DNA from: Aureispira sp964445645
GTDB taxonomy: Bacteria; Bacteroidota; Bacteroidia; Chitinophagales; Saprospiraceae
NCBI GenBank assembly: GCA_964445645.1
Contig: CAYULH010000004.1
Span: 27,846 to 91,845, forward strand
Direction of reading: 5' to 3'
DNA: 64,000 nucleotides
Shown here: positions 24,524 to 33,165 of the stretch, one piece after another
How the letters are laid out: every line of letters begins with the position of its first letter
Numbering within the stretch: the stretch's first letter is position 1
The notes under the pieces: generated by a model
Told to the model about the DNA's origin: nothing
Database searches by the model: none
The model's input: only the letters and a program-made list of their open reading frames with translations
Made by a program: the position numbers and the translations under genes

Positions 24524-25957
24524 ATGAAACAACTGCTCTTCATCAGCCTTTGCTTGATTTTGTACACAAGCACTATGATACAGGCACAGCCCGATGGTTT
24601 TCCTTTTGGAATGGGAATTCCTGAAGACCCCGACTATGCCTACGAAGAGCTACCTGTCAAAGCTCGTCTAACAGAGGGCAATTATCGTTCGGTCGATACC
24701 CGTGCATCGCTCGAAAAATATGCTCCAACCCCCAAAAGCCAAGGGCTGTATGGCACTTGTACCTCTTGGGCGGCTGGCTACTGTGCCAGAACCATATTAG
24801 AGGCACAACGCTATGGCTGGACCGAGCAATCCAAAATAGATGCCAATGCCTTTTCTCAAGGTTTTGCCTATCGTCTAAGCTCTCAAAAAAATGATTGTAA
24901 TGGTGCTTATATTTCTGAATGTCTCAAAAAAATGCGTGATGTAGGTATTGTCAAGCAAATTAGCTACCCAGAAGATTGCCCACAAACAGCCATTACCAAA
25001 GACTTGTACCGAGAAGCAGCTCCTTACAAAATCAAGGGCTTTGCCACCTTGTGGAACAGCAATCAGCCGGCCAAAGCCAAGCAAAAGGTTCAACTGCTCA
25101 AAAAGAGTGTTGGTGAGGGACACCCTGTTATCATTGCCATGTATATTCCGATGTCTTTTTGTTATAACAAAGGAGAAGTATGGGCACGCAAAAGCACCGA
25201 TGTTGCCAACAGCGACCAAGGCCACCAACACAACCGCCATGCCATGTGCCTCATTGGTTATGATGATGAAAAGCATGGTGGAGCATTTAGAATTCAGAAC
25301 AGTTGGGGCCCCAATTGGGCCGACAAGGGCTATATCTGGGTAAAATATGAAGATGCCGCCGAATTTATTTACCAAGCCGTAGAAATGTTCAAAATGCCTG
25401 CTGTACGCCAACAACAAGTAGTAGAATTGGCTGGCTCGCTGCGCCTAGTAGAAAGCAATGGTCAGGTAATGGCCGGCACTTGGCAGGGCAATCACTACCA
25501 ACTCAATAAAGCCTATCGCTCGGGCACTCGTTTTAGATTGTATCTCAACAATCAACAAGCAGCTTATGTGTATGCCATTGGTTCTGACCTCAGCAACAAG
25601 GTATATCAAGTGTTTCCCCACGCCCCCGGTGTAAGTCCTGTACTCAATTACAGCAAAAACAGTGTACCCATTCCTAGCCAAGACCAACACATACGATTGG
25701 ACGGCAATACAGGCACCGATTTTTTATGTGTGCTTTATTCCGAAAAACCACTCAATATTGGTCAAATCAGGCGTGCCATTGCCCAAGAAAGCAATCGTTA
25801 CAGTTTTCAACAAAAAGTAGAACGGGTGCTTGCTAGTGACTTGGTTCGTAGCCAAGAGGTCAAATACGACCAATCAGGTACACGCATGGGCTTTTCGGCG
25901 CGTTCTAATGACAAACCTGTGGCTGCTCTGTTTGTGCATTGGGAACATGTAGAGTAA
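24524..25957 (+). CDS. Secreted papain-like (C1) cysteine protease with DUF4384-like C-terminus
   Basis: 477 residues with signal peptide MKQLLFISLCLILYTSTMIQ-AQ. Papain catalytic residues are all present: Gln73 (oxyanion), Cys79 in YGTCTSWAAGY, His239 in NRHAMCLIGYDD, and Asn259 in IQNSWGPNWADKGYIWVKY. Residues about 300-420 (FRLYLNNQQAAYVYAIGSDL, VYQVFPHAPGV, DGNTGTDFLCVLYSEKPL) resemble DUF4384, a domain I know mainly as a companion of caspase-like proteins. Second gene of a two-gene unit with the caspase. The pairing suggests a proteolytic relay or a shared target; this is inference. Confidence 0.88.
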   Translation: MKQLLFISLCLILYTSTMIQAQPDGFPFGMGIPEDPDYAYEELPVKARLTEGNYRSVDTRASLEKYAPTPKSQGLYGTCTSWAAGYCARTILEAQRYGWTEQSKIDANAFSQGFAYRLSSQKNDCNGAYISECLKKMRDVGIVKQISYPEDCPQTAITKDLYREAAPYKIKGFATLWNSNQPAKAKQKVQLLKKSVGEGHPVIIAMYIPMSFCYNKGEVWARKSTDVANSDQGHQHNRHAMCLIGYDDEKHGGAFRIQNSWGPNWADKGYIWVKYEDAAEFIYQAVEMFKMPAVRQQQVVELAGSLRLVESNGQVMAGTWQGNHYQLNKAYRSGTRFRLYLNNQQAAYVYAIGSDLSNKVYQVFPHAPGVSPVLNYSKNSVPIPSQDQHIRLDGNTGTDFLCVLYSEKPLNIGQIRRAIAQESNRYSFQQKVERVLASDLVRSQEVKYDQSGTRMGFSARSNDKPVAALFVHWEHVE

Positions 25958-25982
25958 TTTTTACATTTTTTACCCCCTATTT

Positions 25983-26037
25983 GTAGTGGCGTATTGCCGT
26001 TCCGTAGCGTATTACGGACGCAATACGCCACTGCTAC
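25983..26037. terminator. Large palindrome after the caspase-papain operon
   Basis: GTAGTGGCGTATTGC (25983-25997) pairs with GCAATACGCCACT-GCTAC (26020-26037), with an inner stem CCGTA/TACGG. It lies 25 nt past the papain gene stop. There is no U-tract, so it could be a repeat-type palindrome rather than a strict terminator; the arm word ACGCCACTAC also forms the array at 9381. Confidence 0.5.
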
Positions 26038-26197
26038 TTGTATAAGCCGCTCCCCTCCCAGCTATACCAACCAATATTTGATTTTGTATTCCCTTCTCTT
26101 TTTTTTCTTAAATAAGGAAAGTATTTATTGTTATGGATTATTAACAATAAGGTAATAGTAATAAGCAATTTAATCTTTTTTTTACTAAAAAAAATCA

Positions 26198-26205
26198 TAT
26201 CTTTG
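26198..26205 (+). promoter_or_regulatory. Candidate -7 box (TATCTTTG) for the 1368-residue T9SS protein
   Basis: TATCTTTG followed by CAC matches the Bacteroidota -7 consensus; a T-rich stretch at about 26174-26182 stands at the -33 distance. It would give a leader of about 155 nt before the ATG at 26368. It sits in a 410-bp gap (25958-26367) that otherwise holds only the palindrome at 25983-26037 and AT-rich DNA. Confidence 0.5.
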
Positions 26206-26367
26206 CACACAGCCGAACAAAGGTTATTAATTTACATTTGTTTGGATAAGTGCCAATGCAGATCTATTTAACTATTATCAGCACCAAGCATTTTGCCACT
26301 AAACACTATTTACAAACCCAACGGATAACATACTATTTGATTCATCATCTTCAATCACCACACAAGA

Positions 26368-29300
26368 ATGAAAAGACCATTCAATTACCAATTTTTTTCC
26401 ATCTTCTTGTTCTGCTGTTTGGGAATATTCTCTCAGGCACAAGCACAAACCACTATTTATCTGCCCGAAATTAGCAGCACTGGCTCTTGCAATTTGGTTA
26501 GAAGTCTCAGTACCACCAATTTGAATGGCATTACGGCCGTTCAACTAGAATTCTGGACCAGTCAGCCCGTGCAAGGATTGACTTCTAGGCTCGAACTCAC
26601 CTCATCAGGAGGCCCTGATAATGGAGAATATGCTACTTCCTTTACGGATAATATTGATAATAGCAAACTCAACCAATGGCAAACCTTGACCATCCCGTTT
26701 GACCTTGCCCAAGTATTTGTAACAGTGGGCAATACAACTCCCAATATCAATGCCATCAATTACTTGAGAATGTATATTAGTGGAGAGCCTAGTGGCACGT
26801 ACAAAGTACGCAATATCAAGGCTGTACGAACCACCAATATCTACGCACCCGAAATTAGCAGTTCTGGTTCTTGTAATTTGGTTAGAAATCTAAGCCCTAC
26901 CAATCTCAGTGGTATTACTGATGTACAGCTAGAATTCTGGACTAGTCAACCCGTGCGAGGCTTGACTTCTAGATTGGAACTCACCTCATCAGGTGGGCCG
27001 GATAATGGAGAATATGCTGCTTCCTTTACAGATAATATTGATAATGGCAAACTCAACCAATGGCAAACCTTGACCATCCCGTTTGACCTTGCCCAAGTAT
27101 TTACCACAGTGGGTAATACAACTCCCAATATTAGTGCTATAAATTATCTGAGAATGTATATTGTTGGGGAGCCCAATGGCACCTACAAAGTACGCAACAT
27201 CAAGGCACTAATGGGGACGATTTCGGGCACAGTAGACAATACGCCGCCTTCTCAACCAACGGGCCTAAACACCAGCCAAACCAACTATGATGTATTACTA
27301 ACTTGGAATGCCTCTACTGATAATGTGGGAGTGACGGGTTATGATGTGTATAATGGCAATACACGAGTTGCCACCAATAGAACGACTAGAAATTTTACTT
27401 TTACCAATCTTAGTGCTGGGAGCTATACCTTCAAAGTAGCTGCCAAAGATGCCGCTGGTAATGTCTCTACGCAAGCTACTACACCTGCCACTCTTGGAGC
27501 AATTACTAGAACCCTACAAGCAGAAACTGCCAATGTATTAAGTGGTTGTGGAATGGCCTCTAATCATAGTGGTGCCAATGGTCCCAATGGTGAATTTGTA
27601 GATTATGGCGGCGATGGCACTTATGCAGAATTTACCAATGTATCTGGATTACCGAGTACGGGCAGTCTTACCGTTCGTTATTCTGCCGAAAATAGCACTA
27701 GAGGTTTACAGCTAAAAGTTAATAACACCACCTATCCAGCCAAAAGCAGTCTTTCTCCAACTACTAGCTGGAGCCAATGGAAAACCGCTACTTGGACGAA
27801 TGTGAGTTTTGCTGCCAACAATACCATCAGACTTACAGCCGTGGGTAATGGCCCCAATTTGGATGAATTGGTAATTAATGGCGTTGGTTTATCCAATAGT
27901 GGTGGTAATATCACCCTTCCAATTGAGGTATTGGGTGCCGAGGGAACAACAGCATCCGTACAGTTTACTGTCAACAACTTAAGCAGCTCTAACAACAAAC
28001 TACAATTGGTCATCAACAACCTTAGTTATCAAAACAAAGGTTCTGTTAAAATTAATAATGGATCTTATCTAGCTCTCAATCATGCCAATGTGGATATGCA
28101 GCCCCAAGCACTAGCTAGAGGGGGCATGGTTCATGGTGGTTTTAACACCATTCGATTAACTATTCCAGGTAATGATTTGCAAAATGGCAACAATACCGTC
28201 ACCTTCCGTTTTGATGAGTCAGATGGTATTTCTATTGGCTATCGAGTAGTCAAAATGAATGTATTGGATGCGAATGGCAGCCCACTATTGGGTAGCAATG
28301 TATTTACTGAGGATAATCCAGATAACTGGACGGGGCCTAGTACAAGCGCTGCAGCCATTAGTAGAGGGGCTACGCTCTGGAGCCAACGCAATAAGTTGTG
28401 GAACCACTACCTTCCTTCTGGCCGAACAGGAAGTTGGTACAGTTATGATATTCCTACCACCCGCCCAATCACGGCTAGTTGTTCCGATTGTCACACCAAA
28501 GATGGAAGAGATTTAGAATTGTTTAGTTATTCTAACAAATCGATTATCGAACGTGCCAAATTTCACAAACTAAGCCAAAGCGAGGCCGAGGATATTACTT
28601 CTTATATTCGCAGCTTGTCTGCTGGAGACCCCAATATTGAGCGTGTTGGCCGCCCGTGGAACCCCCCTTATCAACCTGGCCCTGCCTTAGATGGTGAAAC
28701 CAATATGAACCTATGGGCTGCTGGGGCTGGATTGGATGCCGTACTAGAAACAGATGCCGAAATGCTTCCTTACCTATTCCCCAATGGGGTCACCAAGGCA
28801 GAAATTGAACAATTATTTGACAAGGATGCTATGTACGATCGTACCATTATTCCACTAGCCATACAATTTCCCGACTGGAAACATTGGTTGCCTATGGTAC
28901 ACCCATTGGATGCTTATGACAATAATTACTTGCTCAATACCAGCCCTAGAAAACCACTAAAAGGTATTGATGACATGCGTGCCTTCTTGGATAATTACTA
29001 CAGTTCTAATTCTGTTAACAATCCTCCAAGTAATTTACTGAGCCAATTGGTAAAAATGTATGACGAATTTAGATTCTTTCAGGAAGATGGGGCAACCAAT
29101 AAAAACCACTGGCGCACCCAGGGGGGGCGTGCCGAAGCCAATCTCAAAAATGGTATTGCACACGAACTAGCCAATACCAGCTTGGCCCGATTGCTATCTG
29201 TCAAGAATTTTGAATTCATGCAGGAATTCCAATTGCAAGACAAAGCCGATAGATACGTCAATGCTGCTGACCAACCCGGTGATAGACAATGGCCTAGTTT

Positions 29301-30474
29301 GAGGTATTCTGTATTTGAAGTGCCGCCCCACTTTACGGCTCGCAATAGCAAAGCGTTTGTTGGACAACAAGACAAAACGGGCTACTATGAAAGTACCAAT
29401 TGGTATAACCTGCAATTTGTATTGAATGGTGGTAATGGCCTAGTGGGGGGTACACAACCTACAGACTTCAACTATCACGTACCACATATTGGACGAGCCA
29501 TTCGTTCCTCTGGTATTGATGAACCTTTGCGCTACTTTTCGGCCATAGCACAATCTTGGCAAATCAGAACTTGGACTGGTCAAACAGGCCCAGGCGAGAA
29601 AGGGTATAAGTTAAAACAACAAGGGCCTTGGGCTTTTGTGGGCATCGACCAAAATTTTGATTTCTTTTATACCAAGTTCACTACTAAGGATAGACCACAC
29701 ATCATGGTAGACAAACTAGCAGACATCAATCCCAATTTGCCTAAATGGATTGTGGGTGCCTTGCTCAAGCAGTTTAATGATGAAATGGACAGAAACCTCA
29801 ATAGGTTAAGTGCTTGGCCTAGAACCACTGATACTAAGGGGAGCAGTACCAGATTAGAACGAGCAAGCAAGAATGATGGCGATTTGTATTCTCTAAATAC
29901 ACTCAAAAACAAGATTGGGGGAATGCCACATCGTCATGCAGATAAACTGAATTATATCACCCCTATACTCAAGGAGATTATGGGCAATGATTGTGCAGAA
30001 GTCAATAGATATTTAGATTGGTGTAATGATGCGTTTACTCAAATCAACTGGCCCGGCAATTGCTCGTCTTCTAACCGAACAGTAGTAGCACCCAATACAC
30101 TAATCACCCAAAATGATGTACTCGATCGTTCTGTAGTTACTATTGGGGGCACAGATATTCATAATACTGATGCTAATAATACAGCACTAATTACCAATGA
30201 AAATGGTCAACAAACTAGAGGTACGGCTGCTTTGTACCCCAATCCATTTAGCCAAACATTCCTGCTGAATACAATGGATTTAGAGGCCAACCAGACGTAT
30301 TACTTGAAATTGCAAACGGCACTAGGCATAACCGTACACCAACAAGAAATGCACGTTAATGCCAGCCACGAAGCCATAAGTGTTACCCCTAATATCACTA
30401 GTGGAATGTACTTGCTCACTCTTTACGACCAGCAGGGAAATGTAGTACACAGTCACAAAATCATCAAACAATAA
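26368..30474 (+). CDS. T9SS-secreted multidomain protein: twin beta domains, FN3, CBM6-like, cytochrome c-like
   Basis: 1368 residues with a signal peptide ending QAQA (about residue 26). Two nearly identical 125-residue domains follow (about 27-150 and 153-280; both contain NQWQTLTIPFDLAQVF). Next are FN3 (about 285-375, LTWNASTDNVGVTGYDVY), a CBM6-like domain (about 380-510, LQAETANVLSGCGMASNHSG) and a further beta domain. A cytochrome c-type heme motif CSDCH lies at 705-709. A 450-residue Trp/His-rich region of unknown fold follows, and a C-terminal type A T9SS sorting domain (ALYPNPFSQTFLLN to HKIIKQ). Probably a surface or secreted polysaccharide- or lignin-related redox protein; enzymatic class not assigned. 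Confidence 0.8.
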   Translation: MKRPFNYQFFSIFLFCCLGIFSQAQAQTTIYLPEISSTGSCNLVRSLSTTNLNGITAVQLEFWTSQPVQGLTSRLELTSSGGPDNGEYATSFTDNIDNSKLNQWQTLTIPFDLAQVFVTVGNTTPNINAINYLRMYISGEPSGTYKVRNIKAVRTTNIYAPEISSSGSCNLVRNLSPTNLSGITDVQLEFWTSQPVRGLTSRLELTSSGGPDNGEYAASFTDNIDNGKLNQWQTLTIPFDLAQVFTTVGNTTPNISAINYLRMYIVGEPNGTYKVRNIKALMGTISGTVDNTPPSQPTGLNTSQTNYDVLLTWNASTDNVGVTGYDVYNGNTRVATNRTTRNFTFTNLSAGSYTFKVAAKDAAGNVSTQATTPATLGAITRTLQAETANVLSGCGMASNHSGANGPNGEFVDYGGDGTYAEFTNVSGLPSTGSLTVRYSAENSTRGLQLKVNNTTYPAKSSLSPTTSWSQWKTATWTNVSFAANNTIRLTAVGNGPNLDELVINGVGLSNSGGNITLPIEVLGAEGTTASVQFTVNNLSSSNNKLQLVINNLSYQNKGSVKINNGSYLALNHANVDMQPQALARGGMVHGGFNTIRLTIPGNDLQNGNNTVTFRFDESDGISIGYRVVKMNVLDANGSPLLGSNVFTEDNPDNWTGPSTSAAAISRGATLWSQRNKLWNHYLPSGRTGSWYSYDIPTTRPITASCSDCHTKDGRDLELFSYSNKSIIERAKFHKLSQSEAEDITSYIRSLSAGDPNIERVGRPWNPPYQPGPALDGETNMNLWAAGAGLDAVLETDAEMLPYLFPNGVTKAEIEQLFDKDAMYDRTIIPLAIQFPDWKHWLPMVHPLDAYDNNYLLNTSPRKPLKGIDDMRAFLDNYYSSNSVNNPPSNLLSQLVKMYDEFRFFQEDGATNKNHWRTQGGRAEANLKNGIAHELANTSLARLLSVKNFEFMQEFQLQDKADRYVNAADQPGDRQWPSLRYSVFEVPPHFTARNSKAFVGQQDKTGYYESTNWYNLQFVLNGGNGLVGGTQPTDFNYHVPHIGRAIRSSGIDEPLRYFSAIAQSWQIRTWTGQTGPGEKGYKLKQQGPWAFVGIDQNFDFFYTKFTTKDRPHIMVDKLADINPNLPKWIVGALLKQFNDEMDRNLNRLSAWPRTTDTKGSSTRLERASKNDGDLYSLNTLKNKIGGMPHRHADKLNYITPILKEIMGNDCAEVNRYLDWCNDAFTQINWPGNCSSSNRTVVAPNTLITQNDVLDRSVVTIGGTDIHNTDANNTALITNENGQQTRGTAALYPNPFSQTFLLNTMDLEANQTYYLKLQTALGITVHQQEMHVNASHEAISVTPNITSGMYLLTLYDQQGNVVHSHKIIKQ

Positions 30475-30485
30475 TAGAGTTTATC

Positions 30486-30519
30486 ACGAGTCGTTCCCAT
30501 TGTGGATCGACTCGTTTTT
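30486..30519 (+). terminator. Terminator of the 1368-residue gene
   Basis: ACGAGTCG (30486-30493) and CGACTCGT (30508-30515) form an 8-bp stem with a 14-nt loop, followed by TTTTT. It starts 11 nt after the stop codon. Confidence 0.8.
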
Positions 30520-30540
30520 ACAACCATAATAGAAATACAA

Positions 30541-30580
30541 AAAGTCCTTGCTAGTATTCTCTTAGCAAGGACTTCTTTGT
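30541..30580 (-). terminator. Terminator of the small lipoprotein gene
   Basis: AAGTCCTTGCTA (from 30542) pairs with TAGCAAGGACTT (to 30574). On the minus strand the stem is followed by TTTTTG, 30 nt past the stop of the 30611-30859 gene. It can also back up the plus-strand terminator at 30486. Confidence 0.7.
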
Positions 30581-30610
30581 AGAATGAGTTTTGTGTTGTA
30601 ATATATATGC

Positions 30611-30859
30611 TTAACGCATTCCTTTTGGAAAAAGAGAGGTTTTGCCTCTTTTGGTTGCTTTTGGACTCAAAGCCGCTTTTTTCTTGGCTTCAATATCTGC
30701 TTTGTTATCATTCTTGGCACGAGCGGCATTATTGGGATTATAACCATAATCACGGGTATTGTGTACACTGTTGTAGGCAGGGCAAGCAGGCCCTTGATTG
30801 CAGGCACTAAAGGTAGCGAGTATAGCAAGAAGTATAAAGAATGCAATAAATTGTTTCAT
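30611..30859 (-). CDS. Small lipoprotein with Cys-Pro motif, 82 residues
   Basis: Starts MKQFIAFFILLAILATFSAC; Cys20 is the lipidation site. The mature part NQGPACPAYNSVHNTRDYGY is followed by a Lys/Ala-rich, charged tail ending KTSLFPKGMR. It shares the short spacer between lipidated Cys and a second Cys followed by Pro with the two tiny lipoproteins at 1864 and 2059. Bacteroidota genomes often carry such short 'CPAY' lipoproteins of unknown role; likely outer- or inner-membrane anchored. Single-gene unit with its own terminator. Confidence 0.75.
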   Translation of the reverse strand: MKQFIAFFILLAILATFSACNQGPACPAYNSVHNTRDYGYNPNNAARAKNDNKADIEAKKKAALSPKATKRGKTSLFPKGMR

Positions 30860-31230
30860 AATATATGTATTTGGTGAACCAACAAAACTGGTAGACTTAT
30901 TTTACTAAGATACTAAAAATACAGCTAGTTTTCAAGAATTGATGCCACGAGCAAGCATCTGTATAGGTTTATTTCCAGCATAAGATAGCACCTTATTAGG
31001 GGTACAAATTTAGTGCCTGCCTCTCTTACCCCCCTTCCAATAGCCCAACAAATAAAAATGGGCAAAAATAACATTCCCTAACTTTTTTTGCAGAGTTGTT
31101 AAACTTCTCGTAAATTCAATAGTCTAAGTCCTGTCAGTTATTTGTAAAAGTAAAAGACAAGCTACCAACTTTTTATACAATAACGATTACTACCAATAGA
31201 GTTATTGTTCCATTCAGACTTCTTATAAAT
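30860..31230. other. Intergenic region, no gene seen
   Basis: 371 bp between divergent genes (small lipoprotein on minus, cytochrome/monooxygenase on plus). It must hold both promoters, but I find no convincing -33/-7 pair. No repeat or ORF is recognised. Confidence 0.5.
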
Positions 31231-32820
31231 ATGAAACCGCTACTACTATTTACGTTACTTCTTAGTGTAGGGCATTTATCCGCCCAAACCTATGCCGATG
31301 ATATTGCTGCCCTATTCTATGACAAATGTACTTCTTGTCATCATGCTGGGGGTATTGCTCCTTTTTCTTTGATGAGCTACACCGATGCCTCTATCCGATT
31401 GCCGGCTATTCAGAATGCTGTGACTACCAAGCGAATGCCGCCTTGGTCGCCCGACAACTCCTACTCGCAGTTTGCACACGATAGAAGCCTAAGCCAAGCA
31501 GAAATCACGCTTATTGATAATTGGATCAATGCAGGTGGCCCTCAAGGCAATCCTAACAATACGCCACCTCCTCCTGCTTATAATCCCAACAACTGGGTAT
31601 TGGGCCCACCCGACCTAAGCATCAAAATGCCCGATTATGTGAGCAAAGCCACAGCCAGCAATGATGATTATATCTGCATTTCAATTCCTACCAATTTAGC
31701 TGCTGGACGTACCATTCAAGCCATTGAGGTCATACCGGGCAATAGTGCCGTTGTACACCACGCCCTTATTCATATTGATGCAGCCGGCACCTATGCTACA
31801 GATACCACTAGTCATGCCTGTGGTGGCCCCTCCACCCTGCCATTGATTGCAGGGTATGCCCCCGGTAGTGATCCTGCTCAATTTCCCAATACCTCCAATT
31901 TTAAGTTGGGTATCAACCTGCCTGCCAATTCCAATATTGTTTTTGCCATGCACTATCCAGCAGGAAGTCAAGGTATCTTAGATAGTACACGGCTCAATAT
32001 TCACTTTTATCCTCAAGGCACTACAGGCGTGCGTGAGGTGAGTGCCAACCCAATTTTGAATAGCTATAATTTTACTATCAATGCCAACACGGTAGATGTA
32101 GTAGAAGATTGGTTTCCTGCCGCCAACTTTCCTGTGAACAGCGATTTTTCTATATTTAGTATTTTCCCTCATGCCCACCTTATTGGCAAGAGCTTTATTG
32201 TATATGGGGTCAATCACTTTCCGCCTTATGATACCATTCCATTGATTCACATTCCCAAATGGGATTTTGAGTGGCAAGGATTTTATGTATTTGAATACAT
32301 GAAAAAACTACCTGCTGGGTACAAGCTCTATGGCAAGGCTGTTTATGATAATACCACCAACAACCCCTTCAATCCAAACAATCCCCCCCAAAACATTAGT
32401 GCTGGACTCAATACCACCGATGAAATGTTCTTAATTTATTTCCAGTATCTCAATTATCAACAAGGGGATGAAACTATTAATATTGATAGTTTATTGCAAG
32501 CGCAAAACACTGTATTTACCAATAATCGGCCCTTGGCTGTGAATGAGGATGGCTTATTCTTGACGGCCTACCCCAATCCCTCTAGTGCGCTAACAACCAT
32601 ACATTATTACCTAGAAAAAGAGGCAGAAGTGCAATTAATGGTGTATGATGCACAAGGGCGTGTGGTTCGTCAGTTGGCACTAGAACAGCAAACACAAGGA
32701 CAACATCTATACGAGTGGGATGGCCGCCAACAGAATGGGCAATCGGTGCCAGCAGGCATCTATTCCATACAATTACGAGTGGGCGAGAAAATAGTCCACA
32801 AAAAAATCATTCGTCAATAG
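31231..32820 (+). CDS. T9SS-secreted cytochrome c / copper type II monooxygenase-like protein
   Basis: 529 residues with signal peptide MKPLLLFTLLLSVGHLSAQ. An N-terminal cytochrome c-like domain carries CTSCH (about 34-38) and a distal Met in KRMPPW. It is followed by a region with VVHHALIHID, FAMHYPAGS and FPHAHLIGKSF. Those His clusters resemble the two copper sites of peptidylglycine/dopamine-type monooxygenases (Cu type II, ascorbate-dependent). A C-terminal T9SS domain follows (LTAYPNPSSALTTIHYYLEK to HKKIIRQ, type A with FlgD-like turn). Predicted surface-exposed or secreted. It could hydroxylate an unknown substrate using electrons from the heme domain (inference). Confidence 0.8.
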   Translation: MKPLLLFTLLLSVGHLSAQTYADDIAALFYDKCTSCHHAGGIAPFSLMSYTDASIRLPAIQNAVTTKRMPPWSPDNSYSQFAHDRSLSQAEITLIDNWINAGGPQGNPNNTPPPPAYNPNNWVLGPPDLSIKMPDYVSKATASNDDYICISIPTNLAAGRTIQAIEVIPGNSAVVHHALIHIDAAGTYATDTTSHACGGPSTLPLIAGYAPGSDPAQFPNTSNFKLGINLPANSNIVFAMHYPAGSQGILDSTRLNIHFYPQGTTGVREVSANPILNSYNFTINANTVDVVEDWFPAANFPVNSDFSIFSIFPHAHLIGKSFIVYGVNHFPPYDTIPLIHIPKWDFEWQGFYVFEYMKKLPAGYKLYGKAVYDNTTNNPFNPNNPPQNISAGLNTTDEMFLIYFQYLNYQQGDETINIDSLLQAQNTVFTNNRPLAVNEDGLFLTAYPNPSSALTTIHYYLEKEAEVQLMVYDAQGRVVRQLALEQQTQGQHLYEWDGRQQNGQSVPAGIYSIQLRVGEKIVHKKIIRQ

Positions 32821-32847
32821 ACATTTTGATTTTTAATTTTTTTATTT

Positions 32848-32892
32848 GTCATAGTAAAGGCTTCCTTCAACGGGCTTTACTATGACTTTTTT
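32848..32892 (+). terminator. Terminator of the cytochrome/monooxygenase gene
   Basis: GTCATAGTAAAG (32848-32859) pairs perfectly with CTTTACTATGAC (32875-32886), 15-nt loop, then TTTTTT. It lies 27 nt after the stop codon. Confidence 0.88.
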
Positions 32893-33109
32893 AAGTAGGT
32901 GCAAAAAAGAAACCGTACAATAAAAAATGAGAGATTTTTGTTCAGATCGAGGCACTCGCTATGCGATCTGACTTATTTGATACAGTGTATCAAATAATCA
33001 GGTAACAAAGCTGTAACGAGTTACAGCGCGTATTTCCAACGATGAACCGAGGCTCTGCCGAGCTCATAAGCGAAGCGCACTAGCTGGAGAAAAAGAATCG
33101 TTTTTTAGT
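32890..33109 (+). repeat. Family B interspersed repeat, copy 1 (long interior)
   Basis: The outer parts (TTAAGTAGGTG ... GAGATTTTTGTTCAGATC at the left, GCTGGAGAAAAAGAATCG at the right) match copy 2 at 39989-40126 in reverse orientation. The interior holds perfect hairpins TTATTTGATAC-AGT-GTATCAAATAA (about 32971-32995) and GCTGTAAC-GA-GTTACAGC (about 33010-33027), both absent from copy 2. A 37-nt module (33046-33082, GAGCTCATAAGCGAAGCG core) sits exactly where copy 2 has nothing. No ORF. It occupies most of the gap upstream of pfkA. Confidence 0.75.
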
Positions 33110-33165
33110 CCGTTTACTTTTTTAAAGCTACTTATTTTCCTTATAAGAATTCTAATACCAATACA

